From NCBI RefSeq assembly GCF_900475935.1, contig NZ_LS483431.1, positions 372,001 to 436,000 of the forward strand: DNA of 64,000 bases, written 5' to 3'. Positions 55,495 through 63,119 of the stretch are shown here, piece by piece. Source of the stretch: Campylobacter fetus subsp. fetus (GTDB taxonomy: Bacteria > Campylobacterota > Campylobacteria > Campylobacterales > Campylobacteraceae). The notes below the pieces were generated by a model. That model saw only the letters and a program-made list of their open reading frames with translations. It was not told where the DNA came from and searched no databases. Made by a program: the position numbers and the translations under genes. Each line of letters begins with the position of its first letter. The stretch's first letter is position 1.

Positions 55495-56391
55495 ATGAAT
55501 AAGTACGAATCACGCCAAACCGTTGCGAACGCTGGTTTTCTAAGTACATTTATAAGTACCGATAAAAACGGTAAAAAGCGCCCAAGCATGCGCTTTTACC
55601 GCTATTTTATAATGATATTTACCCATCTTTTATTTGTACTTTCATATGTAGCCGATATCCAAATACTAGAAGGTGATATCACCGGATCACGGATAATGGG
55701 ATTTCACTTAGCCGATCCTTTTATCACTACTCAGATAGTATTAGCACATGATAGTTTTCCGATAAATTTGATGATAGGTTCGCTTACTATACTAGCATTT
55801 TATGTTATATTTGCAGGTAGAGCGTTTTGCAGTTTTGTATGTCCGTACAACTTTTTTGGAGAATTTGCCGAAAGATTAAACGCAAAATTAGTAAAAGCTA
55901 AAATTATCAAACCTAGACATTTTGATCCAAATATGCGATATCTGTTTTTACTAGCGTTTTGGCTGCTTAGTTTTCTTAGCGGATATCTTATATTTGAGAT
56001 ATTTAGTCCAGTAGGCATAGTTTCAAGATTTATTATATACGGTTATAGTGCTGCTATATGGTGGGCTGTTTTGGTATTTTTAGTTGAAGTATTTTTCTCA
56101 AGAAGATTTTGGTGTAGATACGTCTGCCCGATAGGAACTCTTTACTCTTTAGTATCTAGAATGCGAGCTATAAAAATAAGCTGGAATAAAGATAAATGCG
56201 ATCACTGCGGAGTATGTATGGATGTTTGTATAGTTCCAAAGGTGCTTGAGATTACAAAAGCCAAAAATGCAGATGCAAACGGCGGAAGCTTTAGTGTCGT
56301 TAGTGGAGATTGTACGCTTTGCGGACGCTGTATAGATGTGTGTCATGGAGATGCTTTATCATATGAAAATAGGCTTAAAAAACTACTATAA
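55495..56391 (+). CDS. nosH: NosH, membrane quinol dehydrogenase subunit (NapH-like)
   Basis: 298 residues: four membrane helices, two cytoplasmic CXXXC pairs (FCSFVCPYN and WCRYVCPIG) characteristic of NapH/NosR/RdxA proteins, then a C-terminal dicluster ferredoxin part with CDHCGVCMDVC and CTLCGRCIDVC. Takes electrons from menaquinol and passes them to NosG. Confidence 0.93.
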   Translation: MNKYESRQTVANAGFLSTFISTDKNGKKRPSMRFYRYFIMIFTHLLFVLSYVADIQILEGDITGSRIMGFHLADPFITTQIVLAHDSFPINLMIGSLTILAFYVIFAGRAFCSFVCPYNFFGEFAERLNAKLVKAKIIKPRHFDPNMRYLFLLAFWLLSFLSGYLIFEIFSPVGIVSRFIIYGYSAAIWWAVLVFLVEVFFSRRFWCRYVCPIGTLYSLVSRMRAIKISWNKDKCDHCGVCMDVCIVPKVLEITKAKNADANGGSFSVVSGDCTLCGRCIDVCHGDALSYENRLKKLL

Positions 56392-56403
56392 AAAGGGCTA
56401 AAT

Positions 56404-57057
56404 TTGATAAATTTAAAAAATGTTACTAAAAAATTTGGAGCAGTTAGTGTCTTGGATTGCGTAAATTTAGATATAGATGACGCTAAAAAAGTTCTCATTA
56501 TAGGTCAAAACGGAGCAGGAAAAACAACTCTTATGAAGACTATTTTAGGTGAAATTTTGTTAAATAGCGGCGAAGTACTAATAAATGGTGTAAATCCTGC
56601 TAAAAATCGTAAAAAAGCTCTGTCATATATAAGTTTTGTACCGCAAAATCCGCCTCCTTTGAAGCTAAGCGTAGGTGAGCTTTGCGACTATAGTATAAGC
56701 TCAAGCGGATCAAATTTAGATGATATAAAAACTTATTTAAAAGCTTTAAATTTAGATTTCGATAAAGAGGATAAAAAGCCATTTCATAAACTCTCAGGAG
56801 GTATGAAACAAAAAATCTTAATAGCCATAGCTTTAGCTAGAAATGGTGATATACTGATGTTTGATGAACCTACTGCAAATCTTGATCCAGAAGCTAGAGA
56901 GTGTTTTTTAAATTTACTAAGTGATAAATTTAAAGAAAAAACTATAATATTTATATCGCACCGTTTAAGCGAAGTAAGAGGTATCGTAGAATGCGTCGTA
57001 GAGATGGATTTAGGACGCATAACCTCTATAAAAGATTTATCAAAGGAAGATAGATGA
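56404..57057 (+). CDS. nosF: NosF, ABC transporter ATPase for NosZ maturation
   Basis: 217 residues; Walker A GQNGAGKTT, signature LSGGMKQ, Walker B ILMFDEPTANLDP, switch IFISHRLSE. Partners NosY and acts with NosD. TTG start after GGGCTAAA. It overlaps nosY by 4 bp. Shorter than the roughly 300-residue NosF of denitrifying pseudomonads, lacking the C-terminal extension. Confidence 0.92.
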   Translation: MINLKNVTKKFGAVSVLDCVNLDIDDAKKVLIIGQNGAGKTTLMKTILGEILLNSGEVLINGVNPAKNRKKALSYISFVPQNPPPLKLSVGELCDYSISSSGSNLDDIKTYLKALNLDFDKEDKKPFHKLSGGMKQKILIAIALARNGDILMFDEPTANLDPEARECFLNLLSDKFKEKTIIFISHRLSEVRGIVECVVEMDLGRITSIKDLSKEDR

Positions 57058-57881
57058 AGAACCTACTTTTAATTGCCAAAATCGACATGAGAGAGTCGTT
57101 CCGTTCCAAATGGTTCTTGCTTTATCTGCTTATTTTCGCGGGTCTTATAGCAACTTTTTTTGTTACTGGGGTGTTGGATTCAAGAGTTGCGGGATTTAGC
57201 GGACTTACTAGAATGCTTCTTTTATTTATTCAAATTTGTGTTGTGATTTTGCCTATTTTTATACTAATAACTACAGTTAGAAGCATAAGCACAGACCGCG
57301 AAGCCGGAGCTTTGGAATATCTTTTGAGCTTTCCTATTTCGCTTAAAGAGTATTACTTCGGTAAAGCTTTAGGTAGAGCATTTACTATATTTATGCCTAT
57401 AGTTTTGGCTCTTATATTTTCTTTAGTGATAGCTGTTTTAAAAGGTGTAGAGATACCATGGGTGGTATTTTTTTACTATACTTTGCTACTTTTAGCACTC
57501 AGCTTTGTGTTTTTATCATTTGGATTTTTGATATCAAGCGTGATAAAAAGTAGCGAGCTTGCTCTTGGCTTTTCATTTTTATTTTGGCTATTTTTACTAG
57601 CATTTATAGACTTAGCTTTAATCGGGCTTATGATGCAAAATGCAGTAAATGAAAACATAATTTATACCATAGCTCTTTTAAATCCTATAGAGGTATTTCG
57701 CGTGGCTTCTATAAGTTTATTTGATAGAAACTTAGCTGTCATAGGCGCAGCGGCTTACTTTATTTTAGATAGTTTTGGAGTAGGTAACTTTATAATATAT
57801 TCAATAATTTATCCTATAATTTTAGGCATTATAAGCCTAGCTTTAGGCTATATTCTCTTTACCAAAAAGGATCTAGTATGA
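57054..57881 (+). CDS. nosY: NosY, ABC transporter permease for NosZ maturation
   Basis: 275 residues, six predicted membrane helices, ABC-2 type permease with the coupling segment SISTDREAGALEYLLSFP. Forms NosF2Y2 in the inner membrane. Overlaps nosF and nosL by 4 bp on either side. Confidence 0.92.
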   Translation: MKNLLLIAKIDMRESFRSKWFLLYLLIFAGLIATFFVTGVLDSRVAGFSGLTRMLLLFIQICVVILPIFILITTVRSISTDREAGALEYLLSFPISLKEYYFGKALGRAFTIFMPIVLALIFSLVIAVLKGVEIPWVVFFYYTLLLLALSFVFLSFGFLISSVIKSSELALGFSFLFWLFLLAFIDLALIGLMMQNAVNENIIYTIALLNPIEVFRVASISLFDRNLAVIGAAAYFILDSFGVGNFIIYSIIYPIILGIISLALGYILFTKKDLV

Positions 57882-58333
57882 GAAAAATTCTATTTTTAGC
57901 TCTATTTTGTACATTTTTGTTCGGTGAAAATTTAAAAACCGATCCATTTTTCAAAGACGTTAATACTACTTGTCCTATTAAATTTATAGACGTATTTAAC
58001 CATCCTGATTTTATAGCTGTTTTAGTTTATGCTAATGGTGAAAAGATACTTTTTAGTTCGGTAAAACCTATGTTTCATTACTTTCATATGAATCCCGGCA
58101 AGCATATCTCACCATTAAAAACTATGCTTGTAACTGATTTTAAAACTCACGCTTTGATAGACGCCGCAACCGCATATTACGTATTTGGCAGCGGTATAAT
58201 GAGCAATAGCGGCGATGATCTTATACCATTTGCGAATTTAGATGATGCTAAAGAATTTATGAGCGCCAACCACGGTCATAAGATTTTAGAATTCAAAGAT
58301 GTAACTAAAAAGCTAATCGATTATCTAAACTAA
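57878..58333 (+). CDS. nosL: NosL, periplasmic copper chaperone for NosZ
   Basis: 151 residues. NosL proteins of other bacteria are lipoproteins that carry Cu(I) to NosZ. Here the N-terminus MRKILFLALFCTFLFGE is a Sec signal with no convincing lipobox (its Cys11 lies inside the hydrophobic core). The family features TTCPIKF, KPMFHYFHM and ALIDAATAYYVFGSGIMS remain, with Met/His candidates for copper. Overlaps nosY. Confidence 0.88.
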   Translation: MRKILFLALFCTFLFGENLKTDPFFKDVNTTCPIKFIDVFNHPDFIAVLVYANGEKILFSSVKPMFHYFHMNPGKHISPLKTMLVTDFKTHALIDAATAYYVFGSGIMSNSGDDLIPFANLDDAKEFMSANHGHKILEFKDVTKKLIDYLN

Positions 58334-58342
58334 GGAGTAAGT

Positions 58343-58792
58343 ATGAAAAATTTATTTTTTTTACTCATTGGTGGTATTTTAGTTGGAACGCTAGCGGCAT
58401 TTCTTTATTATATGGGAAAAGATTATTCCGTTCCTAAATCGCAGGTAAAAGAGGCATCTATAGCGTGTGATTTAAACATAGAAGAGTGCGATGTGGATAC
58501 TAAATTGGGTAATGTTACATTCTCGTTTTATCCGCGCCCTCTTGTGGGTATGGCTCCTACTACTTTAAAGATTTCGGGATTGCCGCAAAACATAAAAGAT
58601 CCAAATGTTCGCATTTATGGGTTAAATATGGAAATGGGAGTCATAAGCGCTCCTCTTACAAAACAAGGCAGCTCATACACTGCAAATATAGTTATAAGTC
58701 TATGTGTAATCTCTCGCATGGAGTATAGACTAGAAGTTTTAAGCGGTGACAAACCGCTTGGTGTGAGCATTGACTTTTATATAAAAAGCTAA
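58343..58792 (+). CDS. Anchored periplasmic protein at the end of the nos cluster, copper-protein-like
   Basis: 149 residues: one N-terminal helix (4-24) as signal anchor, then a beta-rich domain. It has two near Cys (ACDLNIEEC), a conserved-looking segment FYPRPLVGMAPTTLKISGL, then GLNMEMG and a late CVISRMEY. I recall a family with the same order C, C, P-rP, M-x-MG, C...M near Sco-type copper proteins in other proteobacteria; it has no known function. The ribosome site AAGGAG and 9-bp gap to nosL place it in the nos operon. A role in copper delivery is an inference. Confidence 0.6.
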   Translation: MKNLFFLLIGGILVGTLAAFLYYMGKDYSVPKSQVKEASIACDLNIEECDVDTKLGNVTFSFYPRPLVGMAPTTLKISGLPQNIKDPNVRIYGLNMEMGVISAPLTKQGSSYTANIVISLCVISRMEYRLEVLSGDKPLGVSIDFYIKS

Positions 58793-58816
58793 ATTTTTAT
58801 ATAAAAATTTATAGCT
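58787..58816 (+). terminator. AT-rich palindrome at the end of the nos operon
   Basis: AAATTTTTAT / ATAAAAATTT (58791-58810) forms a perfect palindrome, extended by AGCT on both sides with a 2-nt bulge. It spans the stop codon and lies between convergent genes. Confidence 0.4.
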
Positions 58817-58882
58817 GCTCGTGTATTATAGGGCGGCTATCTTTTTGAATTTAGCTTATTTTCATTTCGATTATTGCGTGTT

Positions 58883-60100
58883 TTATATGCTAAATATTAT
58901 ACAAAATATATTTTTGTCATTGATATGCTCATAAGCAAGCTCAAAACCATGTTTATCAAGTACTCTTTTTACTAGATTTAAACCATATCCATAACCGCTT
59001 CTTGCATTTTCATCTCTAGTAAATACGCTAGTATAAAATTCAAGCGGCTTATCTAGTTTTTCTCCGCTGCTTATTATGCATAGTTTATTTGGAGTAGATT
59101 TTATATAAATTCTACTGTCTTTTTGATAGTCGTTATATTTTATAGCATTATCTATAAGATTTTTTATAGCAATAGAGATATAGTTTAGATCGGCATTTAT
59201 GTTAAATATACTTTTCATTTCTACATCTAAAATTTCATCTAAAATTATCATTTTTGATAAGCTTTCTAAGAGTATACTCTCTATGCTCCACTCTTTTATC
59301 TCGAACTGAACATTGTTTGAGTTTAGTCTTTCTATATGTAGTAGCTCATCTGTTAGTTTATCCATCGCAGTTACAGAGTTTTTTAGTATATTTTTATATT
59401 TTCCGTCTTCTAAAAAACTAAGTGCGATTTTAGATTTTGATATAGGTGTTCTTAGCTCATGACTTATATCTGTTAAAAATTGCATTCTGGCTCTATTTAC
59501 CATTTCTAAAGAGTTTGCCATTTCATTAAATTTGCTTATGACTAGTGCTATTTCATCTCCGTTTTTACCCTCTTTGAGCCTATATGAAAAGTCGCCCATA
59601 CCGAATTTTTCTATACCTTTAGCTAGATTTTTTATAGGTATTAGTATTTTTATAAATACTGCAAATATCACAAACAGTAAAAATATATCGGCATATATCA
59701 TAAAATTTAATATATTTTTTTCCCTATTTTGCGATATTTGCGTTTCGTCGCATATAAATATCTCATTACCCATATACTCCAAAGCTAAATATAAAATACC
59801 ACCTTTTTTGTATATTTTCATCTCTCCTAAGTTAATATTTTGTTCATATATATTTTTGTATTTGCTTATATCTTTTGGTTTATCTACTATCGAAAATCCC
59901 ATTATTTTGAGTCTTTCTAGGAGGCTTTTTGTATCATCTAACATTAAAAAGCTAAGTATGTCATTTGCATTTTTTTTATATCGTTCTTTGTACAAAAGTA
60001 TGGTTTTTTCATCATTTATATCATTTGTTTTATATGATAAAAGACTCATTAACACAAAGCTGATGACAAGAAGTATAACTAGTTTTTTAAATATTGACAT
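58883..60100 (-). CDS. Sensor histidine kinase of the SHP operon
   Basis: 405 residues: helix at about 7-23, a small periplasmic domain of about 110 residues, second helix 131-155, HAMP region, phospho-acceptor His214 in LTDISHELRTPISKSK, N-box NLIDNAIKYND, then GYGYGLNLVKR. It resembles the ArsS/QseC-like kinases of epsilonproteobacteria. It follows the response regulator by 4 bp and closes the five-gene operon. Confidence 0.87.
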   Translation of the reverse strand: MSIFKKLVILLVISFVLMSLLSYKTNDINDEKTILLYKERYKKNANDILSFLMLDDTKSLLERLKIMGFSIVDKPKDISKYKNIYEQNINLGEMKIYKKGGILYLALEYMGNEIFICDETQISQNREKNILNFMIYADIFLLFVIFAVFIKILIPIKNLAKGIEKFGMGDFSYRLKEGKNGDEIALVISKFNEMANSLEMVNRARMQFLTDISHELRTPISKSKIALSFLEDGKYKNILKNSVTAMDKLTDELLHIERLNSNNVQFEIKEWSIESILLESLSKMIILDEILDVEMKSIFNINADLNYISIAIKNLIDNAIKYNDYQKDSRIYIKSTPNKLCIISSGEKLDKPLEFYTSVFTRDENARSGYGYGLNLVKRVLDKHGFELAYEHINDKNIFCIIFSI

Positions 60101-60104
60101 ATTT

Positions 60105-60773
60105 TTAACCTATAAACTTATAACCGATTCCCCAAACGGATTTGATATATTTTGGGTATTTTGGATCATCAAAAATTTTATTTCGTAAATTGCTTATATG
60201 CATATCTATACTTCTATCTTTTAGATCCGCTTTTATATGTGCGGCTATCTCGCCTCTTGATACTACTTTTCCTTTGCTATTTAGCATTAAAAGTAAGATT
60301 TCATACTCTATTTTAGTAAGTTCTAAAATATGATTGTCGATCTGAATTTCAAGCTTTTCTTCATCTATACAAAACTCGCCTATAAATCTCTTTTTAGCAT
60401 CTTCTTCACTCTTTACTATTCGTCTTAATACCGCGTTTATTCTTATTATTAGCTCTTTTGGCTCATACGGTTTTGCTAAGTAGTCATCAGCTCCATACTC
60501 AAAAGCTAAAACCTTATCTCCTAAATTTCCTCTCGCGCTTGAGATTATTATAGCTATGGTGCTAAATACTCTTATCATTTTGCATACTTCAAATCCATCT
60601 ATTTTTGGTAACATAAGATCAAGTATAACTAGTACGAATTCGCCTTTTTTCAGCTCTTCAAGTGCGATTTTAGGATCTGCAAAAGCATGCACTTTAAATC
60701 CGTAATTTTCTAAGTAATCTTTTAAGAGTTCTTGCATCTCAAGGTCGTCTTCAATTAGCATTATGTTGCTCAT
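60105..60773 (-). CDS. OmpR-family response regulator of the SHP operon
   Basis: 222 residues: receiver with Asp52 (VILDLMLPKIDG) and Lys in YLAKPYEP, then a winged helix (about 125-220) ending DMHISNLRNKIFDD and IKSVWGIGYKFIG, the standard OmpR/PhoB pattern. Partner of the kinase just downstream. Likely target: the operon's own promoter, where phased TGACA repeats lie. Confidence 0.9.
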   Translation of the reverse strand: MSNIMLIEDDLEMQELLKDYLENYGFKVHAFADPKIALEELKKGEFVLVILDLMLPKIDGFEVCKMIRVFSTIAIIISSARGNLGDKVLAFEYGADDYLAKPYEPKELIIRINAVLRRIVKSEEDAKKRFIGEFCIDEEKLEIQIDNHILELTKIEYEILLLMLNSKGKVVSRGEIAAHIKADLKDRSIDMHISNLRNKIFDDPKYPKYIKSVWGIGYKFIG

Positions 60774-60786
60774 TTTACCTTCTTAG

Positions 60787-61884
60787 CTATAATTTTTTAT
60801 AATTTATCAAGCTCTTTTGAATTATACCATTTTCTATGTTTTTATGACATGCGCCGCAGTTTGATTTTGATTTTATATCTACGTATTTAAATACTTTTTC
60901 ATCTATATTTTTATGACTATCTATCCAGTATTTATATTTTGTTATGGATATTTCATTGTCTTGAGTATTTTGTAAGATATTAAAAGCTATTTTATTGTCT
61001 GTATTTTGAGCCGCATTTTTCACTAAGAACTCGAGTATATTTCTATTTGTTTCATCATCTATAGACGCGTCATCGCCAAAATGATTTTCTAAATTTGACA
61101 TCATTATTTCCCACGGCTTTTGAGGCAGCAAAAACGGAGGATATATGATATGGCAGCTTCCGCACTCTTTAGCAAAATTTTTGTTTAAATTTGTGTAGTC
61201 TATCTTTGAAGCTCTGCTTTGTAAAACTATGTTTGATTTGTAAAGCGCCAAGTACGCACCTGTGCAAACTATAGCCGCTACCCAAAATGCACAAAATGCT
61301 TTTTGTGTATTGTTCATGCTTATACTTACGTTTATTGAAGTTTTTTTATATCCGCTTATCATCGAATCCACGGCGTCGTTTTTATCTATAAATTTATCTA
61401 TAGTTGCACCGCATATATGTATTATAACTACCCATAAAAGTAAATTTGAAGAGATGAAGTGTATGTTTTGTACAAACCGAAATTTACTATAATGAGTGTA
61501 TAAAAACGCAAATATTCCGCTATTTTCGCTCAAACCGTACATCATTAGTCCAGATACCAAAACGATAGTTCCCAAAACCATAATGACGACAGCAGCTATA
61601 CTTGATGCCGGATTATGCCCCGTATAATGCTTTTTTTGTGAATACGTAGGTAGTAGATATTCCATTATTCCTTTAAATTTAAAATCACTAAATTTTGAGT
61701 ATTTAGTACCGATAAATCCCCAAATCACGCGAAAAGCTATTGCCACGCCAAACACAATACCAAACACCGCGTGATAGTATAAAGAAGTTTCCGTCTCTAT
61801 AAACAGGTATGATAAAATAAAACTTATTATAAGTGTTATATGACAAAATCTCGAGCCAAAACCCCATATATAACTTTTATTCAC
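60787..61884 (-). CDS. Cytochrome b561-like protein fused to a dihaem cytochrome c domain
   Basis: 365 residues. Four membrane helices of the Ni/Fe-hydrogenase or b561-type cytochrome b in the first 170 residues, with His in CHITL, YYHAV, HYSKF, IHFISS and IIHICG as haem b ligands, then a further helix (199-215) and a periplasmic part with CGSCH (241-245) and CGACH (343-347). That part resembles the separate DHC protein encoded upstream (ENHFGDDASID versus ENHYGSDASID). It overlaps that gene by 8 bp. It likely moves electrons between quinol and the dihaem/SHP proteins. Confidence 0.85.
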   Translation of the reverse strand: MNKSYIWGFGSRFCHITLIISFILSYLFIETETSLYYHAVFGIVFGVAIAFRVIWGFIGTKYSKFSDFKFKGIMEYLLPTYSQKKHYTGHNPASSIAAVVIMVLGTIVLVSGLMMYGLSENSGIFAFLYTHYSKFRFVQNIHFISSNLLLWVVIIHICGATIDKFIDKNDAVDSMISGYKKTSINVSISMNNTQKAFCAFWVAAIVCTGAYLALYKSNIVLQSRASKIDYTNLNKNFAKECGSCHIIYPPFLLPQKPWEIMMSNLENHFGDDASIDDETNRNILEFLVKNAAQNTDNKIAFNILQNTQDNEISITKYKYWIDSHKNIDEKVFKYVDIKSKSNCGACHKNIENGIIQKSLINYKKL

Positions 61885-62383
61885 GCCATTGTCCGTAATT
61901 TGGTATATCTATCCCTTTTTTTCCATACATACCTTTATCGGCGTATTTATGACATGCACTACAGTTTGATAGAGTTTTTACCTCTTTTTGATTTATCATC
62001 CATTTTTCCAGCTTTTTATGTTTTTTTATGTGATATGGAATTTCCGTGATAGATTTGTATAAAACTCCGTTTTGCATTGATTTTGTTAGCTTAACGCTTC
62101 TTTTATACATAAGTGCTTTTTCGCTTGCATTTGATAAAAGATATGCTAGTATATCTTTACTACTTTGCTCATCTATACTAGCATCGCTTCCGTAGTGATT
62201 TTCCAAGTTTTGCATTATCCATATCCATGACTTGCTAGACATTAATCCTGGTTGATAGCCAAAATGACAGCTAGCACACTCTTTTTTATACAGATCATTA
62301 TCCACGGGTCTTACCTCGGGACCCTTAGGACCTTTCGCATACAACATTATAAAAGCCAAACATACGACTATTAAAATTCTCAT
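61877..62383 (-). CDS. Dihaem cytochrome c (DHC type)
   Basis: 168 residues; signal peptide 1-16. Two haem sites, CASCH (36-40) and CSACH (141-145). The middle (NLENHYGSDASIDEQSSKDILAYL) is the DHC-family hallmark. In Rhodobacter and Shewanella, DHC proteins pair with SHP and a cytochrome b in one operon, as here. It probably acts as the electron donor to SHP. Confidence 0.87.
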   Translation of the reverse strand: MRILIVVCLAFIMLYAKGPKGPEVRPVDNDLYKKECASCHFGYQPGLMSSKSWIWIMQNLENHYGSDASIDEQSSKDILAYLLSNASEKALMYKRSVKLTKSMQNGVLYKSITEIPYHIKKHKKLEKWMINQKEVKTLSNCSACHKYADKGMYGKKGIDIPNYGQWRE

Positions 62384-62392
62384 TTTAAACCC

Positions 62393-62818
62393 TTACTTTG
62401 ATAAGATATAGTAAAGAACATCACCTTTTTCTAGTGCAGTTCCTTCTCTTTGATATACGTCTTTAAAATTTCTTTTAAGCCATTTTTGCACGTCTTTTAC
62501 GTCCGTAAGTCTTGAGCTATTTGCATTAGGCGATAGCGGCTCCAATATTTTATTCGTAAATACGTTGTTTGCACTTTTTGTAAGATCGCTTCCGTGACAG
62601 CTTTCACAAGATATATTTTGACCGTTTTTCCCTATGCTTTTTGTTTTAAATATCGCTTCTCCGCGATCAGCATCAAAATCCTTAAAATTCCTATCATTTT
62701 TCAAAATTTCAGCTTTTAAACTCTCTATGTACGCTTTCATCTGTGTATTTAGCTCAGCTCCAATAGCCGTGCCACTCATCATACAAGCACAGGCTAACGC
62801 ATAAACTATTTTTTTCAT
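62393..62818 (-). CDS. SHP-like monohaem cytochrome c (DUF1924)
   Basis: 141 residues; Sec signal peptide (1-20), one haem site CESCH (71-75) and the DUF1924 tail KWLKRNFKDVYQREGTALEKGDVLYYIL. In Rhodobacter sphaeroides SHP the sixth haem ligand is an Asn that leaves on reduction, letting O2 or NO bind; Asn117 in RNFKD is the candidate here. The Cys usually following that Asn and the one in the REC segment (a disulfide in SHP) are Phe118 and Gly126. First gene of the five-gene operon. Whether it is an O2/NO reductase or sensor cannot be told from sequence. Confidence 0.83.
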   Translation of the reverse strand: MKKIVYALACACMMSGTAIGAELNTQMKAYIESLKAEILKNDRNFKDFDADRGEAIFKTKSIGKNGQNISCESCHGSDLTKSANNVFTNKILEPLSPNANSSRLTDVKDVQKWLKRNFKDVYQREGTALEKGDVLYYILSK

Positions 62819-62854
62819 TTTAACTCCGTTTGTAAATTAAATTTTTATTTTAAA

Positions 62855-62912
62855 ATTATATAGAACTTTTGTCAGATTTAAAAATACAATTTATTGACAC
62901 ATTGCTGACAAA
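62855..62912 (-). promoter_or_regulatory. SHP operon promoter with TGACA-type repeats
   Basis: On the minus strand a TATAAT (62855-62860) lies 37 bp before the SHP ATG. Upstream, plus-strand TGACA occurs at 62895-62899 and 62906-62910 (11-bp spacing, one helical turn), and TTTGTCAG (62868-62875) is the exact inverse of CTGACAAA (62905-62912). Helically phased direct repeats are the usual binding sites of OmpR-type regulators like the one in this operon. Confidence 0.5.
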
Positions 62913-63047
62913 TTTAATAGTATAAAATTGAAAAATCAAAATAAAAGATTAAATTTAAACCATGAGTAAGATGGAAAAAAGAAAGAGAGAAAAAAGAAAA
63001 AGGGGATTAGTAAATTTAAAAATATTAAATTTATAAAAAACAATTCA

Positions 63048-63069
63048 AGGAGCCTATTTAAAGGCTCCT
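63048..63069 (-). terminator. Terminator of the S-layer gene
   Basis: AGGAGCCT / AGGCTCCT (63048-63055 with 63062-63069), 6-nt loop. On the minus strand it is followed by TGAATTGTTTTTTAT. It is 50 bp beyond the stop codon of the S-layer-like gene. Confidence 0.75.
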
Positions 63070-63119
63070 CTAGCAAAAAACTATCTACTATTTTTATTAA
63101 GGTTTTAATCAAAAAGTCG

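Larger units (their letters stand above)
62819..63119. other. 301-bp gap between the SHP operon and the S-layer gene
   Basis: It holds the SHP operon promoter and repeats (62855-62912), a purine-rich stretch (62962-63003) that opens a 24-codon basic ORF without a ribosome site, and the S-layer terminator (63048-63069). No other gene is seen. Confidence 0.7.

Noticed and set aside
59532-60188. 218-codon plus-strand ORF opposite the kinase and regulator genes
   Set aside because: Ile/Phe/Ser-rich translation typical of the antisense of membrane and ATPase codons; the opposite strand has clear motifs.
62962-63036. 24-codon very basic ORF (MSKMEKRKREKRKRG...)
   Set aside because: No ribosome site, low-complexity purine-rich DNA, in front of a terminator; likely chance.
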